Source: Pyxidicoccus xibeiensis (GTDB lineage: Bacteria > Myxococcota > Myxococcia > Myxococcales > Myxococcaceae). From it: a DNA stretch of 64,000 bases. The position numbers and the translations under genes are program-made. The stretch spans positions 682,001 to 746,000 of the forward strand of contig NZ_JAJVKV010000002.1 of the NCBI RefSeq assembly GCF_024198175.1, written 5' to 3'. This document shows positions 34,967 through 43,935 of this stretch, piece after piece. Within the stretch, counting starts at the first letter, position 1; every line of letters begins with the position of its first letter. The notes under the pieces are model-generated. The model did not search any database and was not told the origin of the DNA. It worked only from the letters and a program-made list of their open reading frames with translations.

Positions 34967-37723
34967 ATGACTCGCAGAACTTCGATGCAGCTCGGGGGCG
35001 CGCTCGCGCTGCTCGGTGGATGGGTACTGGGTTGTGGTGAGGGGGCGGACGGAATCGAGCAGGGGACCATGGGCAGCGTGTCGCGGAAGGCCTCGCTGCT
35101 GGCGCCGGGGACGCCCGAGCTGGTCCGTGACGTGCGGACCACCGCTCCCACGCTGACGGCAAGCTTCTACTTCTCCGGCGAGCTGGATGGAGCGCTCTAC
35201 TTCCTCGGGAACGACGGCTCCTCGGGTGAAGAGCTGTGGAAGACGGACGGGACGGCGGCGGGCACGGTGCTGGTGAAGGACGTCTGCCCGGGCGCGAACT
35301 CCGCGACGATCAACTCCTTCACCCCCATCAATGGGGTGCTGGTCTTCTCCGCCAACGACTGCACCCACGGTCAGGAGTTGTGGAAGACGGATGGGACCGC
35401 GGCGGGCACGGTGCTGCTGCGGGACATCCGGCCGGGGCTCGACAGCAGCACTCCGTCGGCGCTCGTTCCCTTCAACGGGGCCCTCTATTTCGTCGCGGAC
35501 GACGGCTCCACGGGGCGTGAGCTGTGGAAGACGGATGGGACGGTTGCGGGCACTGTTCGCGTCGCCGACGTTCCGTACGGTCCCGGCACCGCGTCTCCGG
35601 ACAACCTCACCGTCGCGGGCTCCTATCTCTTCTTCACCGGCCAGGATGGGTCCGGGCGTGAGCTGTGGAGGACGGATGGCACCGCCGCGGGCACCCTCCG
35701 GGTCCGTGACATCCAGGCTGGTGCGACGGGGTCCACCCCGCAGTACCTGCGGGCGATGAACGGCATCCTCTACTTCTCTGCGGACGCGGGCCTCAGCTCG
35801 AGCGGGCGCGAGCTGTGGCGCAGCGACGGGACGAGCGCGGGCACGTACCTGGTGCGGAACATCGAGTCCGGTCAGTACAGCTCGTCGCCGGAGAACCTGG
35901 TGGTGATGAACGGACTGCTCTACTTCTCCGCATACGACAGCACCGGTAACCGGGAGCTGTGGCGGAGCGACGGCTCGGAGTCCGGCACGGTGCGGGTCGC
36001 GGACATCGTGTCCGGTCAGAATGGCTCCTCCCCGTCGGCGCTCACCGTGGCCGGTAGCGTGCTGTACTTCACCGCGACGGGCGACACGGGCGGCCGGGAG
36101 CTGTGGAAGAGCGACGGCACGGCCGCTGGCACCGTGCGGGTGAAGGACATCTTCCCGGGCTCCAGCAGCTCCAGCATCAGCTACCCCACGGGTGTCGGGA
36201 ACACGGTGTACTTCACCGCGACGGACGGCGTGTCGGGCAAGGAGCTGTGGAAGTCGGACGGCACCGAGGCGGGCACGGTCCTGGTGAAGGACATCTACGT
36301 GGGCAGCGGCGCCGGCAATCCCATCAACACCGTCTACGCCCTGGGCTCCCTGTATTTCGCGGCGACCCACGACGGGTCGTCCCGCCGGCTGTGGAAGAGC
36401 GATGGGACGGAGGCGGGCACGGTGGCCGTGAGCACCGGCGCCTCGGGCTCGGCCCCCGAGTCCCTCACAGGCATGAATGGAGCGGTGTACTTCACCGCGG
36501 ATGACGGCGTGAACGGCCGCGAGCTGTGGAAGAGCGACGGCACCTCCACGGGCACGGTGCTCGTCAAGGACGTCCAGGCAGGAGCGCCGGGCAGTCATCC
36601 GGAATCCGTCATCCGCCTGGGCAACACGCTCTATTTCGCCGCGAACGATCATTCCAATGGTCGTGAGCTGTGGATGAGCGATGGGACCTCGGCCGGCACG
36701 GTCCTCGTGAGGGACATCTGGAGTTCCTTCAGCGGCAGCTTCCCCGGGGGCCTCACGGCGGTGGGGAGCTTCGTCTACTTCTCCGCGGGTGAAAGTCAGT
36801 ACGGCCGGGAGCTGTGGCGCACGGACGGGACGAGCTCGGGAACGGTGCGCGTGAAGGACATCGCGTATCTCACGGCGTCCTCGCATCCGCAGGAGCTGAA
36901 GTCCATCGGCGGGCTGCTCTACTGCGCCGCTGAAACCCCGAGCTTCGGCTCCGAGCTGTGGCGCTCGGATGGGACGAGCTCGGGCACCTTCCAGGTGAAG
37001 GATATCGGGGCGGGCGCCTCGGCCTCCGCGCCGCGCGAGGTGACGAGCCTGGGCGGGGTGCTGTACTTCTCCGCGCAGGACTCGGTGGCGGGGCGCGAGC
37101 TGTGGAAGAGCGATGGCACCCTCGCGGGCACGGTGCTTGTGGCGGACCTGCGCGCGGGCGTGGCGAGCTCCTCCCCGGAGACGCTCATCGCCGTGGGCTC
37201 GGCGCTGTTCTTCATCGCGGATGACGGCGTGAGCGGCCGCGAGCTGTGGAAGACGGATGGCACCGCCGCCGGCACCGTGCAGGTGGCGGACCTGTGGCCG
37301 GGGGCGGGGAGCGCCTCGCCGAAGGGGCTCACCGTGCTGAACGGCGTCCTCTACTTCACGGCGGAGGACGGCGTGAGCGGTCGCGAGCTGTGGAAGACGG
37401 ATGGCACCGCCGCCGGCACCGTCCGCGTGGTGGACCTCCATGCTGGAGCCGCGTCCGGGGTGGGGGCGGTGTCGATGTTGGCCCTGGAGGCGGAGGGGCT
37501 GCTGCTGTTCACCGGCTCGGATGGGGTGAGCGGCACGGAGCTGTGGGTGACGGATGGCACGGAGTCCGGCACCTGGCGCGTGGGCGACGTCGCGCCGGGG
37601 GCATCCTCCTCCTTCCCGCGCTCCCTGGTGCGTGAGGGGGACACCGTCTTCTTCACTGCGGAGGACGGCATGAGCGGGCGGGAGCTGTGGCGCCTGCCGC
37701 TGGTGACCATCGCCAGCCCGTAG
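34967..37723 (+). CDS. Lipoprotein with 17 ELWxxDGT repeats
   Basis: 918 residues. The signal peptide ends in a lipobox (GGWVLGC, Cys23), so it is a cell-envelope or surface protein. The rest is almost entirely a tandem array of about 50-residue units, each carrying a core like RELWKSDGTxAGTVLVKDI; I count 17 full cores and a terminal half unit (RELWRLPLV). These form beta-propeller-like or beta-sheet arrays in large surface proteins of myxobacteria and other bacteria; adhesion or matrix binding is the usual guess. AGGGGA lies seven bases before ATG, and a 13-bp-stem terminator follows. Copies differ in the two residues after LW and in the intervening loop, so it is not a recent expansion. 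Confidence 0.9.
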   Translation: MTRRTSMQLGGALALLGGWVLGCGEGADGIEQGTMGSVSRKASLLAPGTPELVRDVRTTAPTLTASFYFSGELDGALYFLGNDGSSGEELWKTDGTAAGTVLVKDVCPGANSATINSFTPINGVLVFSANDCTHGQELWKTDGTAAGTVLLRDIRPGLDSSTPSALVPFNGALYFVADDGSTGRELWKTDGTVAGTVRVADVPYGPGTASPDNLTVAGSYLFFTGQDGSGRELWRTDGTAAGTLRVRDIQAGATGSTPQYLRAMNGILYFSADAGLSSSGRELWRSDGTSAGTYLVRNIESGQYSSSPENLVVMNGLLYFSAYDSTGNRELWRSDGSESGTVRVADIVSGQNGSSPSALTVAGSVLYFTATGDTGGRELWKSDGTAAGTVRVKDIFPGSSSSSISYPTGVGNTVYFTATDGVSGKELWKSDGTEAGTVLVKDIYVGSGAGNPINTVYALGSLYFAATHDGSSRRLWKSDGTEAGTVAVSTGASGSAPESLTGMNGAVYFTADDGVNGRELWKSDGTSTGTVLVKDVQAGAPGSHPESVIRLGNTLYFAANDHSNGRELWMSDGTSAGTVLVRDIWSSFSGSFPGGLTAVGSFVYFSAGESQYGRELWRTDGTSSGTVRVKDIAYLTASSHPQELKSIGGLLYCAAETPSFGSELWRSDGTSSGTFQVKDIGAGASASAPREVTSLGGVLYFSAQDSVAGRELWKSDGTLAGTVLVADLRAGVASSSPETLIAVGSALFFIADDGVSGRELWKTDGTAAGTVQVADLWPGAGSASPKGLTVLNGVLYFTAEDGVSGRELWKTDGTAAGTVRVVDLHAGAASGVGAVSMLALEAEGLLLFTGSDGVSGTELWVTDGTESGTWRVGDVAPGASSSFPRSLVREGDTVFFTAEDGMSGRELWRLPLVTIASP

Positions 37724-37738
37724 GCGGGAAGGCGTCTC

Positions 37739-37773
37739 GGGGCGGCTGACGTTCGTTCAGCGTCAGCCGCCCC
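37739..37773 (+). terminator. Hairpin terminator after the ELWxxDGT gene
   Basis: A 13-bp perfect stem, GGGGCGGCTGACG / CGTCAGCCGCCCC, with a 9-base loop begins 16 bp after the stop codon. Confidence 0.75.
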
Positions 37774-37910
37774 AGGCGTGTGCCCCAAGGGGGCTCAAGC
37801 GGCCTGTCCACCGACCGGGAGCATCGCTCGGGCGGCCCCGTCAGCGGCCCTCCTCGGCCCCTCTGCACCCTCCCTCCTCTTCAACAGGGCCCCCATCCCT
37901 CTTATGCGCG

Positions 37911-38411
37911 GGCTACCTGCGCCGCGTGCGCGCCACCGTGAAGGCGCTCGTCGACCTCGTCGAGACCCCGCCCGCATCTTCGAGGTGGGCCTGCGCGCCG
38001 CCACCTGCCAGGAGCACCACGAGCTGGCCCTGCGCGCGTGCAAGGAGGTCGGCGTCATGCGCACCAGCAACGTGGAGGGTGCGCGCAAGCTGGGGATGAT
38101 TCCCGTGGGCACCATGAGCCATGAGCACGTGCAGCGCTACGGCTCGGACGATGCCGCCTTCCGCGCGATGCGCGAGCGCCGGCCCAGCCGCTCCAGCTAC
38201 CTGCTGGGCACCTTCGACACGCTCACCTCCGGCATCCCCGCCGCCTTCCAGCTCATCCGCGAGGACCCGGGCTCGCAGGACTCCATCCGCTTCGACTCGG
38301 GCAACAAGAAGCTGCAGTACCTCTACGCCGTGACGCGCGCGCGCGACATGGGCATCCGCCCCGTCAACATCCTCGAGGACGGCCTGGACGCCCAGGCCAC
38401 CCGTGAGTTCG
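37911..38411 (+). pseudogene. Nicotinate phosphoribosyltransferase remnant
   Basis: The stretch from 37976 encodes recognisable nicotinate phosphoribosyltransferase sequence: IFEVGLRAATCQEHHELAL, RTSNVEGARKLGMIPVGTMS, RYGSDDAAFRAMRE, FDTLTSGIPAAFQLI and SIRFDSGNKK, the conserved middle of the enzyme. The N-terminal third is missing; a short upstream piece (YLRRVRATVKALVDLVETP) is in a different frame, implying a one-base shift near 37966. The coding match stops abruptly after ATREFE at about 38411, where it runs into a second decayed gene. The enzyme would make nicotinate mononucleotide for NAD. Loss of both ends makes function very unlikely. Confidence 0.8.
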
Positions 38412-38990
38412 AACCAGCGCCGCATCGCCGCCTTCGGCATCGACGTGCAGGTGGCCTTCTGGCCACCGGTCGGTACGTGCTCACCATCTGGCCCTTCCAT
38501 GCCCTGCTGGGAGGCCTCAGCCACGCGCTGGTGCCCGCCGTCTACGAGGCCAGCCTCTTCCACGCCCTGGTCCGTGACACGCTCACCTGGTTCGAGCTCA
38601 AGGGCGAGCACCCCCTCACCGAGAACTACTCCGTCCTGTCTCCCGAGGTGACGGAGGTGAAGGGGCAGAAGGTGGGTGAGTTCAACACGCGCCTCTTCGA
38701 CCACCTGATGTCCTTCGACCGGGTGTACGTCTTCGGGCAGGCCAAGCCCACTGCGTCCTGTCCACGCTCCAGTACCCGCGGCAGCACATCGAGCGGACGG
38801 ACCGCTCGAAGATGGGGCGCGTCTTCATCCTGGAAGACGCCATGAGCCCCGTGCCGGCGCCGCCGTTGGATCCGCTGCCTCCCGCCCTGGACTTCCCCCG
38901 CGTGGCGGACGCCGCCCTCCAGGACTTCCGCGCGGCGGGCATGCGCGGGGTGCGGACCACGGACCCGCTCGACCTCTGCTGCCTCCCTCC
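38412..38990 (+). pseudogene. Nicotinamidase/isochorismatase-type hydrolase remnant
   Basis: Pieces of one cysteine-hydrolase gene lie in different frames. First comes RIAAFGIDVQVAF, the N-terminal strand with its Asp, then an apparent deletion and frame change, then LTIWPFHALLGGLSHALVPA through ENYSVLSPEV to FDRVYVFGQAK. A one-base loss near 38748 shifts the next part, which should read HCVLSTLQYPRQH and holds the catalytic Cys, and it continues to FRAAGMRGVRTTDPLDL. The family hydrolyses nicotinamide to nicotinate, which the neighbouring decayed phosphoribosyltransferase would use, so a two-gene NAD salvage unit has been lost here. At least two frameshifts and an internal deletion are visible. 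Confidence 0.75.
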
Positions 38991-39086
38991 CGGCCTGGGA
39001 GTGCGTTCGCGTTGCCCCCCATGTGGTAGAATTCCGCCGCCGTTCCCGGCCGCCGGTGGAGTCCTATTGCCGACGAAAGGGGAGTC

Positions 39087-41429
39087 ATGTCGCGAAGCAG
39101 TGAGCCCGCGTTCTCCGTGCAGGTCGGTGCCTTCGGCCCCGACGAGCTGAGTGTGTCCGGGGTGTCCGGCACGGAGGGCGTCAGCCGGCTGTACGACTTC
39201 CGGGTCGACTTCTTCACGAAGGACGGCGAGCCGCTGGCGGTGGCGGACCTCGTGTGGAAGGACGCGCTGGTGACGCTGTCGGTGCGCGACGGCGACGCGC
39301 GCTACGTGCACGGCCAGGTGCGCGAGGTAGAGGCGCTGGGCTTGAAGACGGGCCGGCGCCGCTACCGGGCCCATGTGGTGCCCAAGCTGTGGCGGCTGTC
39401 CCAGGTGCACAAGAGTCGCATCTTCCAGGGCAGGAGCGTGCCCGACATCCTCAAGGCGGTGCTGGGCGAGGGTGGGGTGGAGGTGCGGCTGGCGCTCTCC
39501 GGCAGCTACGCGCCGCGCGAGTACTGCGTGCAGTACCGCGAGAGTGACTTCGCCTTCGTCAGCCGGCTGATGGAGTGGGAGGGCATCTTCTACTTCTTCG
39601 AGCACACCGACTCGGGCCACACGCTGGTGCTGGGCGACAAGCCCAGCGCGCACGCGCCGCTGCCTCAGGGCGGGATGCTGCCGTTGCGCCCGCACTTGGG
39701 CAAGGAGGCGGTGGACGGCGAGTTCGTCTACGCACTGGAGGTGGTGCACCGGCTGAGGCCGGGCGCGGTGCACCTGAAGGACTTCGACTTCGAGAAGCCC
39801 GCGGTGGACATCTCCGGCAAGGGCAAGGCGCCCGAGGGCGTGGCGGCGCTGGAGATTTATGACTACCCGGCCGGCTACGTGGCGCCAGGGGTGGGTAGGT
39901 CGGCGGCGAGCGTGCGCGCGGAGGCGGTGGGCGTGGGCGGGCGGACGCTGTCGGGCGAGGCGATTGCGCCCCGGCTGACGCCCGGCTTCCTGCTGGAGTT
40001 GGACGCACCGGAGGACGGCACCTTCGCGGGCGAGTACCTCATCACCGAGGTGGTGCACTCGGGCGTGCAGCCGGACGTGAGTGGCGGCAGCGAGTCGTTG
40101 CAGGGGCTCTACCGCAACCAGTTCCGCCTCTTGCCCAAGGCGGTGCCCTTCCGGCCGCGCCGGCTGACGCCGCTGCCGCAGATTGCTGGCCCGCAGACGG
40201 CCACGGTGACGGGCCCGGCGGGCGAGGAAATCCACACCGACTCGCACGGCCGCATCAAGGTGCAGTTCCACTGGGACCGCGAGGGCAAGAACGACGAGAA
40301 GTCGTCGTGCTGGGTGCGCGTGGGCCAGCCGTGGGGCGGGCCGGCGTGGGGTGACGTGTGGCTCCCGCGCATCGGCCAGGAAGTCATCGTCCGCTTCCTG
40401 GAGGGAGACCCGGACCGGCCGCTGGTGGCGGGCGCCGTCTACAACGGCACCAACACCACCCCATACGGGCTGCCGGACGAGAAGACGAAGTCCACGCGCA
40501 AGAGCGCCTCCAGCCTGGGCAGCAATGGCTTCAACGAGGTGCGGATTGAAGACTCCGCGGGCGCCGAGGAGGTATTCACCCACGCGCAGAAGGACGAGGA
40601 CCTGCTCACCGAGAACGACAAGGACCAGCAGGTGGGCGGCTACGAAGACCTGCTGGTGAAGAAGGACCGCAAGCGCACGGTGGAGGGGAACCAGCAATTG
40701 CACGTCGAGCTGGACGACGTGGGCGTGGTGGAGGGCAACCAGTCGCTGCTCGTCCAGAAGAACCGGGACAGCGTCACGGGGGGGAGCCACGACGAGTCCG
40801 TCGAAGGCAACCAGGCCATGACGGTAGGCAAGGGGCTCACGGCGCTGGTGGCCCAGGGCACGATGGAGAGCGTGGGGGCGGCAAAGGCCACCACCATTGG
40901 CGGTGCCTACAGCGTCAACGTGGCCCTGGCCTTCAACGAGGCCACGGGCGGAGTGCGAACGACGGAGATTGGCGCGGCGCATACGGAGTATGTCGTGGGC
41001 AGTCGCCAGGAAGTCGTCGCCAAGGACAAGCAGGCGAAGACCTCGGGCGAACAGCAACTGGAGGTGAAGGGGCAGGTCTCCCTGGTGGTGGGCAAGGACA
41101 TGTCGGACACCGTCGGCGGCAAGTCCCAGTTGCTCGTGACGGAGCCGATTGGCTGGTTGGCCAAGACCTTCGGACTGAAGGCAGACAAGTTATTGCTGGC
41201 CGTGAATGGCAAGCAGATCCTGACCATCGACAAGTCAGGCAACGTCAAGTTTTCAGCCAATACCTTCACCCTGGAAGGGTCCGACATCAAGGTCAAGGGC
41301 GCCAAGGTCAAGAAGGAGTCAGGCGCAAGCGCTCCGTCCGCTCAGGTCGAAACGTTGCGGATTGCCGCAGTGGAGGGGACGCCGTTCGTCGAGAAGTGCG
41401 AGAAGAACCCGCCGGGCCAGGGGGCCTAG
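39087..41429 (+). CDS. vgrG: Type VI secretion spike protein VgrG (TssI)
   Basis: 780 residues forming the trimeric needle tip that carries effectors through the T6SS. The gp27-like base is about residues 10-340, the gp5-like OB fold about 370-465 (typical EIHTDSHGRIKVQFHWDREG and SCWVRVGQPWGG), then a beta-helix with repeated (V/S)VEGNQ-type turns to about 700, and a short C-terminal tail. No extra enzymatic domain is evident, so cargo is probably bound rather than fused. AAAGGGGAG lies six bases before ATG. A DUF4123 adaptor gene follows directly, the usual partner that loads an effector. No other T6SS structural genes are in the window, so this is a solitary VgrG locus. Confidence 0.95.
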   Translation: MSRSSEPAFSVQVGAFGPDELSVSGVSGTEGVSRLYDFRVDFFTKDGEPLAVADLVWKDALVTLSVRDGDARYVHGQVREVEALGLKTGRRRYRAHVVPKLWRLSQVHKSRIFQGRSVPDILKAVLGEGGVEVRLALSGSYAPREYCVQYRESDFAFVSRLMEWEGIFYFFEHTDSGHTLVLGDKPSAHAPLPQGGMLPLRPHLGKEAVDGEFVYALEVVHRLRPGAVHLKDFDFEKPAVDISGKGKAPEGVAALEIYDYPAGYVAPGVGRSAASVRAEAVGVGGRTLSGEAIAPRLTPGFLLELDAPEDGTFAGEYLITEVVHSGVQPDVSGGSESLQGLYRNQFRLLPKAVPFRPRRLTPLPQIAGPQTATVTGPAGEEIHTDSHGRIKVQFHWDREGKNDEKSSCWVRVGQPWGGPAWGDVWLPRIGQEVIVRFLEGDPDRPLVAGAVYNGTNTTPYGLPDEKTKSTRKSASSLGSNGFNEVRIEDSAGAEEVFTHAQKDEDLLTENDKDQQVGGYEDLLVKKDRKRTVEGNQQLHVELDDVGVVEGNQSLLVQKNRDSVTGGSHDESVEGNQAMTVGKGLTALVAQGTMESVGAAKATTIGGAYSVNVALAFNEATGGVRTTEIGAAHTEYVVGSRQEVVAKDKQAKTSGEQQLEVKGQVSLVVGKDMSDTVGGKSQLLVTEPIGWLAKTFGLKADKLLLAVNGKQILTIDKSGNVKFSANTFTLEGSDIKVKGAKVKKESGASAPSAQVETLRIAAVEGTPFVEKCEKNPPGQGA

Positions 41430-41430
41430 A

Positions 41431-41952
41431 ATGTCCCGGGAGCTGCGGTCAGAGGGAGAAGGTGCCACCGGAGTGGAGCATGCCCTCAAGATGATGCGGG
41501 CGGAAGCCGAGCCGCTCTTCGCGGTGCTCGATGCGGCCCGGGAGCGCCGGGTTCTGAAGCTTCTTCAGGGGGCGGGGGAGCAATATGAGTCTCTCTACGA
41601 GGGCCCGGAGAGCAAGGAACTGGCGGAGGTGGCACCCTACCTGGTGCGCCTGCCCGGTGACTCGGAGCTGCTAGCGCAGCTCGTACACCGGGGGTGGGGA
41701 AAGAGCTGGGGCCTCTTCCTCACCTCACGACTGCCGTTCAAGGAGACGCGGCGGCACCTGCGCAAGTTCCTCATGGTGCAGGACGCAACCACGAAAAGGC
41801 AGCTCTACTTCCGGTTCTATGATCCGCGCGTCCTCCGGATGTTTCTCCCAACGTGTTCGGTGGAGCAACGGACCGAGTTCCTGGGGGCCCTGGAGACCGT
41901 CCTCGTGGAGGGAGAGAAGGGCGAGGTGCTGCGGTTCAAGGCGCCGAGGTGA
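41431..41952 (+). CDS. DUF4123-type T6SS effector adaptor
   Basis: 173 residues. Features such as PLFAVLDAARERRVLKLL near the start, the Trp/Leu-rich GWGKSWGLFLTS, LRKFLMVQDATTKRQLYFRF and the DPRVLRMFLP motif are those of DUF4123 proteins (also called Tap/Tec), chaperones that attach a specific effector to VgrG. ATG at 41431 is two bases after the VgrG stop, so the pair is translationally linked. Its last 17 bases overlap the convergent GNAT gene. No effector follows on the same strand, which is odd for this family; the candidate cargo lies on the opposite strand. Confidence 0.88.
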   Translation: MSRELRSEGEGATGVEHALKMMRAEAEPLFAVLDAARERRVLKLLQGAGEQYESLYEGPESKELAEVAPYLVRLPGDSELLAQLVHRGWGKSWGLFLTSRLPFKETRRHLRKFLMVQDATTKRQLYFRFYDPRVLRMFLPTCSVEQRTEFLGALETVLVEGEKGEVLRFKAPR

Positions 41953-42439
41953 GGAGCGTCTGTCGCCGCTGCATGACGATGACCTTGGCGGTCGGGTCCG
42001 GGGCAAGCGCCACGCAACGCCGGCCGACCTCCGCGAAACCCAGTGCACGGTAGAAGGCGATGGCCCCTGGACTCGCTTCCCGGACCCAGGCCTCCTGGGG
42101 AGGCGGTTTCGTACCGTTGCAGGAGGGATGGGCGAGAAGCGCCTTGCCAAGCCCCGTTCGCTGGAACCTGGGGCGGATGTACAGCGCCAGGATGAAGTCG
42201 ATACTCCGCACGCGTCTCGTAACCAGGACGCCCGCGGGCTCGGCATCGACGAGGGCCAGCAGGGGCATCTCGCCGGCTTTCGGCAGGAGGAACGTCAGCG
42301 CTTCGTCCTCGAGCAGCTTGTACATCGACTCGAGCAGCCCAAGTCCCGCGTAGCACTGGGCCCAGGTTTCACGCAGGACCTGGCGGACCCCCTCAAAATC
42401 CGAGGCGTCGAATTCCCGGATTGAGGTCTGACGGCTCAC
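41936..42439 (-). CDS. GNAT-family N-acetyltransferase
   Basis: 167 residues of the GNAT fold, which transfers acetyl groups from acetyl-CoA. Motif A is LYIRPRFQRTGLGKALL with the QRTGLG pyrophosphate loop, and the late motif GAIAFYRALGFAEVGRR is typical. The GTG start at 42439 overlaps the stop of the upstream gene (GTGA) and gives MSRQTSIREFDASDFEGV; the longer open frame upstream merely reads the neighbour out of frame. It is the last gene of a four-gene minus-strand operon facing vgrG. It could modify a toxin or be an unrelated passenger. Confidence 0.85.
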   Translation of the reverse strand: MSRQTSIREFDASDFEGVRQVLRETWAQCYAGLGLLESMYKLLEDEALTFLLPKAGEMPLLALVDAEPAGVLVTRRVRSIDFILALYIRPRFQRTGLGKALLAHPSCNGTKPPPQEAWVREASPGAIAFYRALGFAEVGRRCVALAPDPTAKVIVMQRRQTLLTSAP

Positions 42440-42951
42440 TTCCAATAGAAGCCACGCGTCTGCAGTTCTTCGTAGTAGTTGTCGAGCCAAGCCTGAATGA
42501 GCCCTGCTGGCTCCTCTTCCCGGCAGAGCATTGTCACGAGCTTCCGGGTCAGGTCCAGGGCGGGCGCTGACATATCTGTCGAGATGACCAGGCCCGGGTA
42601 CGCCGTGCTGCCCGTCGAGTCGCGGATGGTGTCCAGCCACAAATCAAAAGGCAGGAAATATTCGTTGGGCAGCTCTGGAGTCCCAGAAGGATAGAGGGGA
42701 CGCTCGTCTTCGTTGGTCCGCAGGTGGATGCGTAAGGCCCGGTTGCGCTTCGCATTGGCGACAACCAGGATGGGCACGCCATCCCGCTCCGCAGGGAACA
42801 GCGGCTCCCAGTCCTGGGCCTGGTCAGGCGTGTCGAGGCAGTCTCGGAAGAACTCGACCCAGAACATCTCCAGCAGAAGGAACTCCAGGTCGTTCTGCTG
42901 GAAGGCCTGGAAGGGAAAGGACGGATGCTTCCGCAGTTGCTCGAGGTTCAT
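42436..42951 (-). CDS. Hypothetical acidic protein, possible immunity protein
   Basis: 171 residues, starting MNLEQLRKHPSF, no signal peptide or membrane helix. It is rich in Asp/Glu and aromatic residues and has a plausible single-domain alpha/beta pattern. It starts six bases after a small predicted membrane-segment protein (42958-43467) and overlaps the GNAT gene. Size, acidity and position next to a candidate toxin near VgrG fit a cognate immunity protein, but I recognise no family, so this is inference only. Composition is less GC-rich at third positions than the core genes. Confidence 0.7.
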   Translation of the reverse strand: MNLEQLRKHPSFPFQAFQQNDLEFLLLEMFWVEFFRDCLDTPDQAQDWEPLFPAERDGVPILVVANAKRNRALRIHLRTNEDERPLYPSGTPELPNEYFLPFDLWLDTIRDSTGSTAYPGLVISTDMSAPALDLTRKLVTMLCREEEPAGLIQAWLDNYYEELQTRGFYWK

Positions 42952-42957
42952 GGCTCC

Positions 42958-43467
42958 TCAAGTGACGAAGTTGTTGGAGGGCCCGTAGGAGTCGATATCG
43001 AAGCGGATGCCCCCTCTTACGCCCGTGACTTCAAAAGACTTCTGTCCCCGGAAGCCACCGCTGGAAGGGCAGCCCGACAGCCACCTCAGTGCCTTGGCGA
43101 AGGCTTCTGCTCTCACCCGTTGCTGGGTATTGGTCAGGAGCGCATAGGTGGAATGGGCATTGGCCGCGCCGGTCAACGCCGGAATGGGTACGGAGAGCGT
43201 GATGGGCGGTGAGCCAATGGTCGAGGCCGAGGTGCCCCCGACGTCCGTCCCTTGCGCATGCGTCCTGACCGTCCACTGCCGGCAGGGGATGCAATCAGCG
43301 GGTCGGGCCGTAGTCCTGTCATTCGTCCGGGACCGTTCCGCGGGCTTGGAGTTGCTCATGACGATGGCGCCACCCACCACCACCGTGCCCACGGCAAGGG
43401 CTGCATACGCCACCCACCCGGGAGGGCCGCCGGCCAGGAGAGGTACGCCGAGTGCGAGAGTCCCCAC
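42958..43467 (-). CDS. Putative polymorphic toxin with hydrophobic N-terminus
   Basis: 169 residues from a GTG start one base after the preceding stop. Residues 4-36 are hydrophobic with a turn (LALGVPLLAGGPPGWVAYAA and VGTVVVGGAIVM), similar to openings I associate with myxobacterial polymorphic toxins. A short Lys/Arg-rich linker, a CIPC motif, then a region ending RFDIDSYGPSNNFVT follow. No catalytic motif is recognised. It is followed by a small acidic protein, a typical toxin-immunity order, and lies opposite vgrG and its adaptor. The toxin call is inferred from context. Confidence 0.65.
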   Translation of the reverse strand: MGTLALGVPLLAGGPPGWVAYAALAVGTVVVGGAIVMSNSKPAERSRTNDRTTARPADCIPCRQWTVRTHAQGTDVGGTSASTIGSPPITLSVPIPALTGAANAHSTYALLTNTQQRVRAEAFAKALRWLSGCPSSGGFRGQKSFEVTGVRGGIRFDIDSYGPSNNFVT

Positions 43468-43468
43468 G

Positions 43469-43837
43469 TCAGGTGCCTCCGCGCATCGCGTTGATGGCGA
43501 AAAATGACAGAATCAGATGACGCGCCTTCGCGTAGGGATGCATAAGGCGGTTGTTCAGAATGTAGGCGAATGATTGATTCGTAAAGACATCTGCGTTGAT
43601 GATGAATCGGATGTAGCAGATGTTCAGGATCTGGTCCTCATCATGAATGCCTTGCGCGTAGCACTTGCTGATGGTGTCCAGGAGGGTGCCGTGAGCCTGG
43701 TCCTTGTCGTAGGCGCTCATGAGGTCTGGTGCCTGGGCTCGGAGTTCCGGCTGGAGGGTGTCGGCGAGCTTCATGGCGCGCCGGGCCTCCATCTGGCTGG
43801 CCATCATGGCCCGCTGGCTCGGACTCAGAGTCAGCAT
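43469..43837 (-). CDS. Small hypothetical protein, possible effector accessory factor
   Basis: 122 residues, mostly helical, starting MLTLSPSQRAMMASQMEARR. This MLTLS opening and size recall small proteins often found beside myxobacterial secreted effectors, but I know no function. Two Cys residues, no signal peptide. It heads the four-gene minus-strand operon (this gene, candidate toxin, candidate immunity, GNAT) with gaps of 1, 6 and -4 bases. A promoter-like sequence lies about 100 bp upstream. Confidence 0.68.
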   Translation of the reverse strand: MLTLSPSQRAMMASQMEARRAMKLADTLQPELRAQAPDLMSAYDKDQAHGTLLDTISKCYAQGIHDEDQILNICYIRFIINADVFTNQSFAYILNNRLMHPYAKARHLILSFFAINAMRGGT

Positions 43838-43935
43838 GGTCGCCTCCGGCAGGTGCTGAGCTTGGGTTCCATGAGGATGCTTCCTGAAATGCGCCTGGAG
43901 TTTGATGCGGCCGACTGAAATACAGTTGCCGTATG

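Noticed and set aside
34877..37441. Open frame of 854 codons antisense to the ELWxxDGT gene
   Set aside because: It lies wholly opposite a strongly supported repeat gene and its own repetitiveness mirrors that gene; no domain, signal peptide or ribosome site.
34967..37723. ELWxxDGT DNA repeats as a CRISPR-like array
   Set aside because: The repeats are in frame, diverged, and encode protein units; no spacer pattern and no cas genes.
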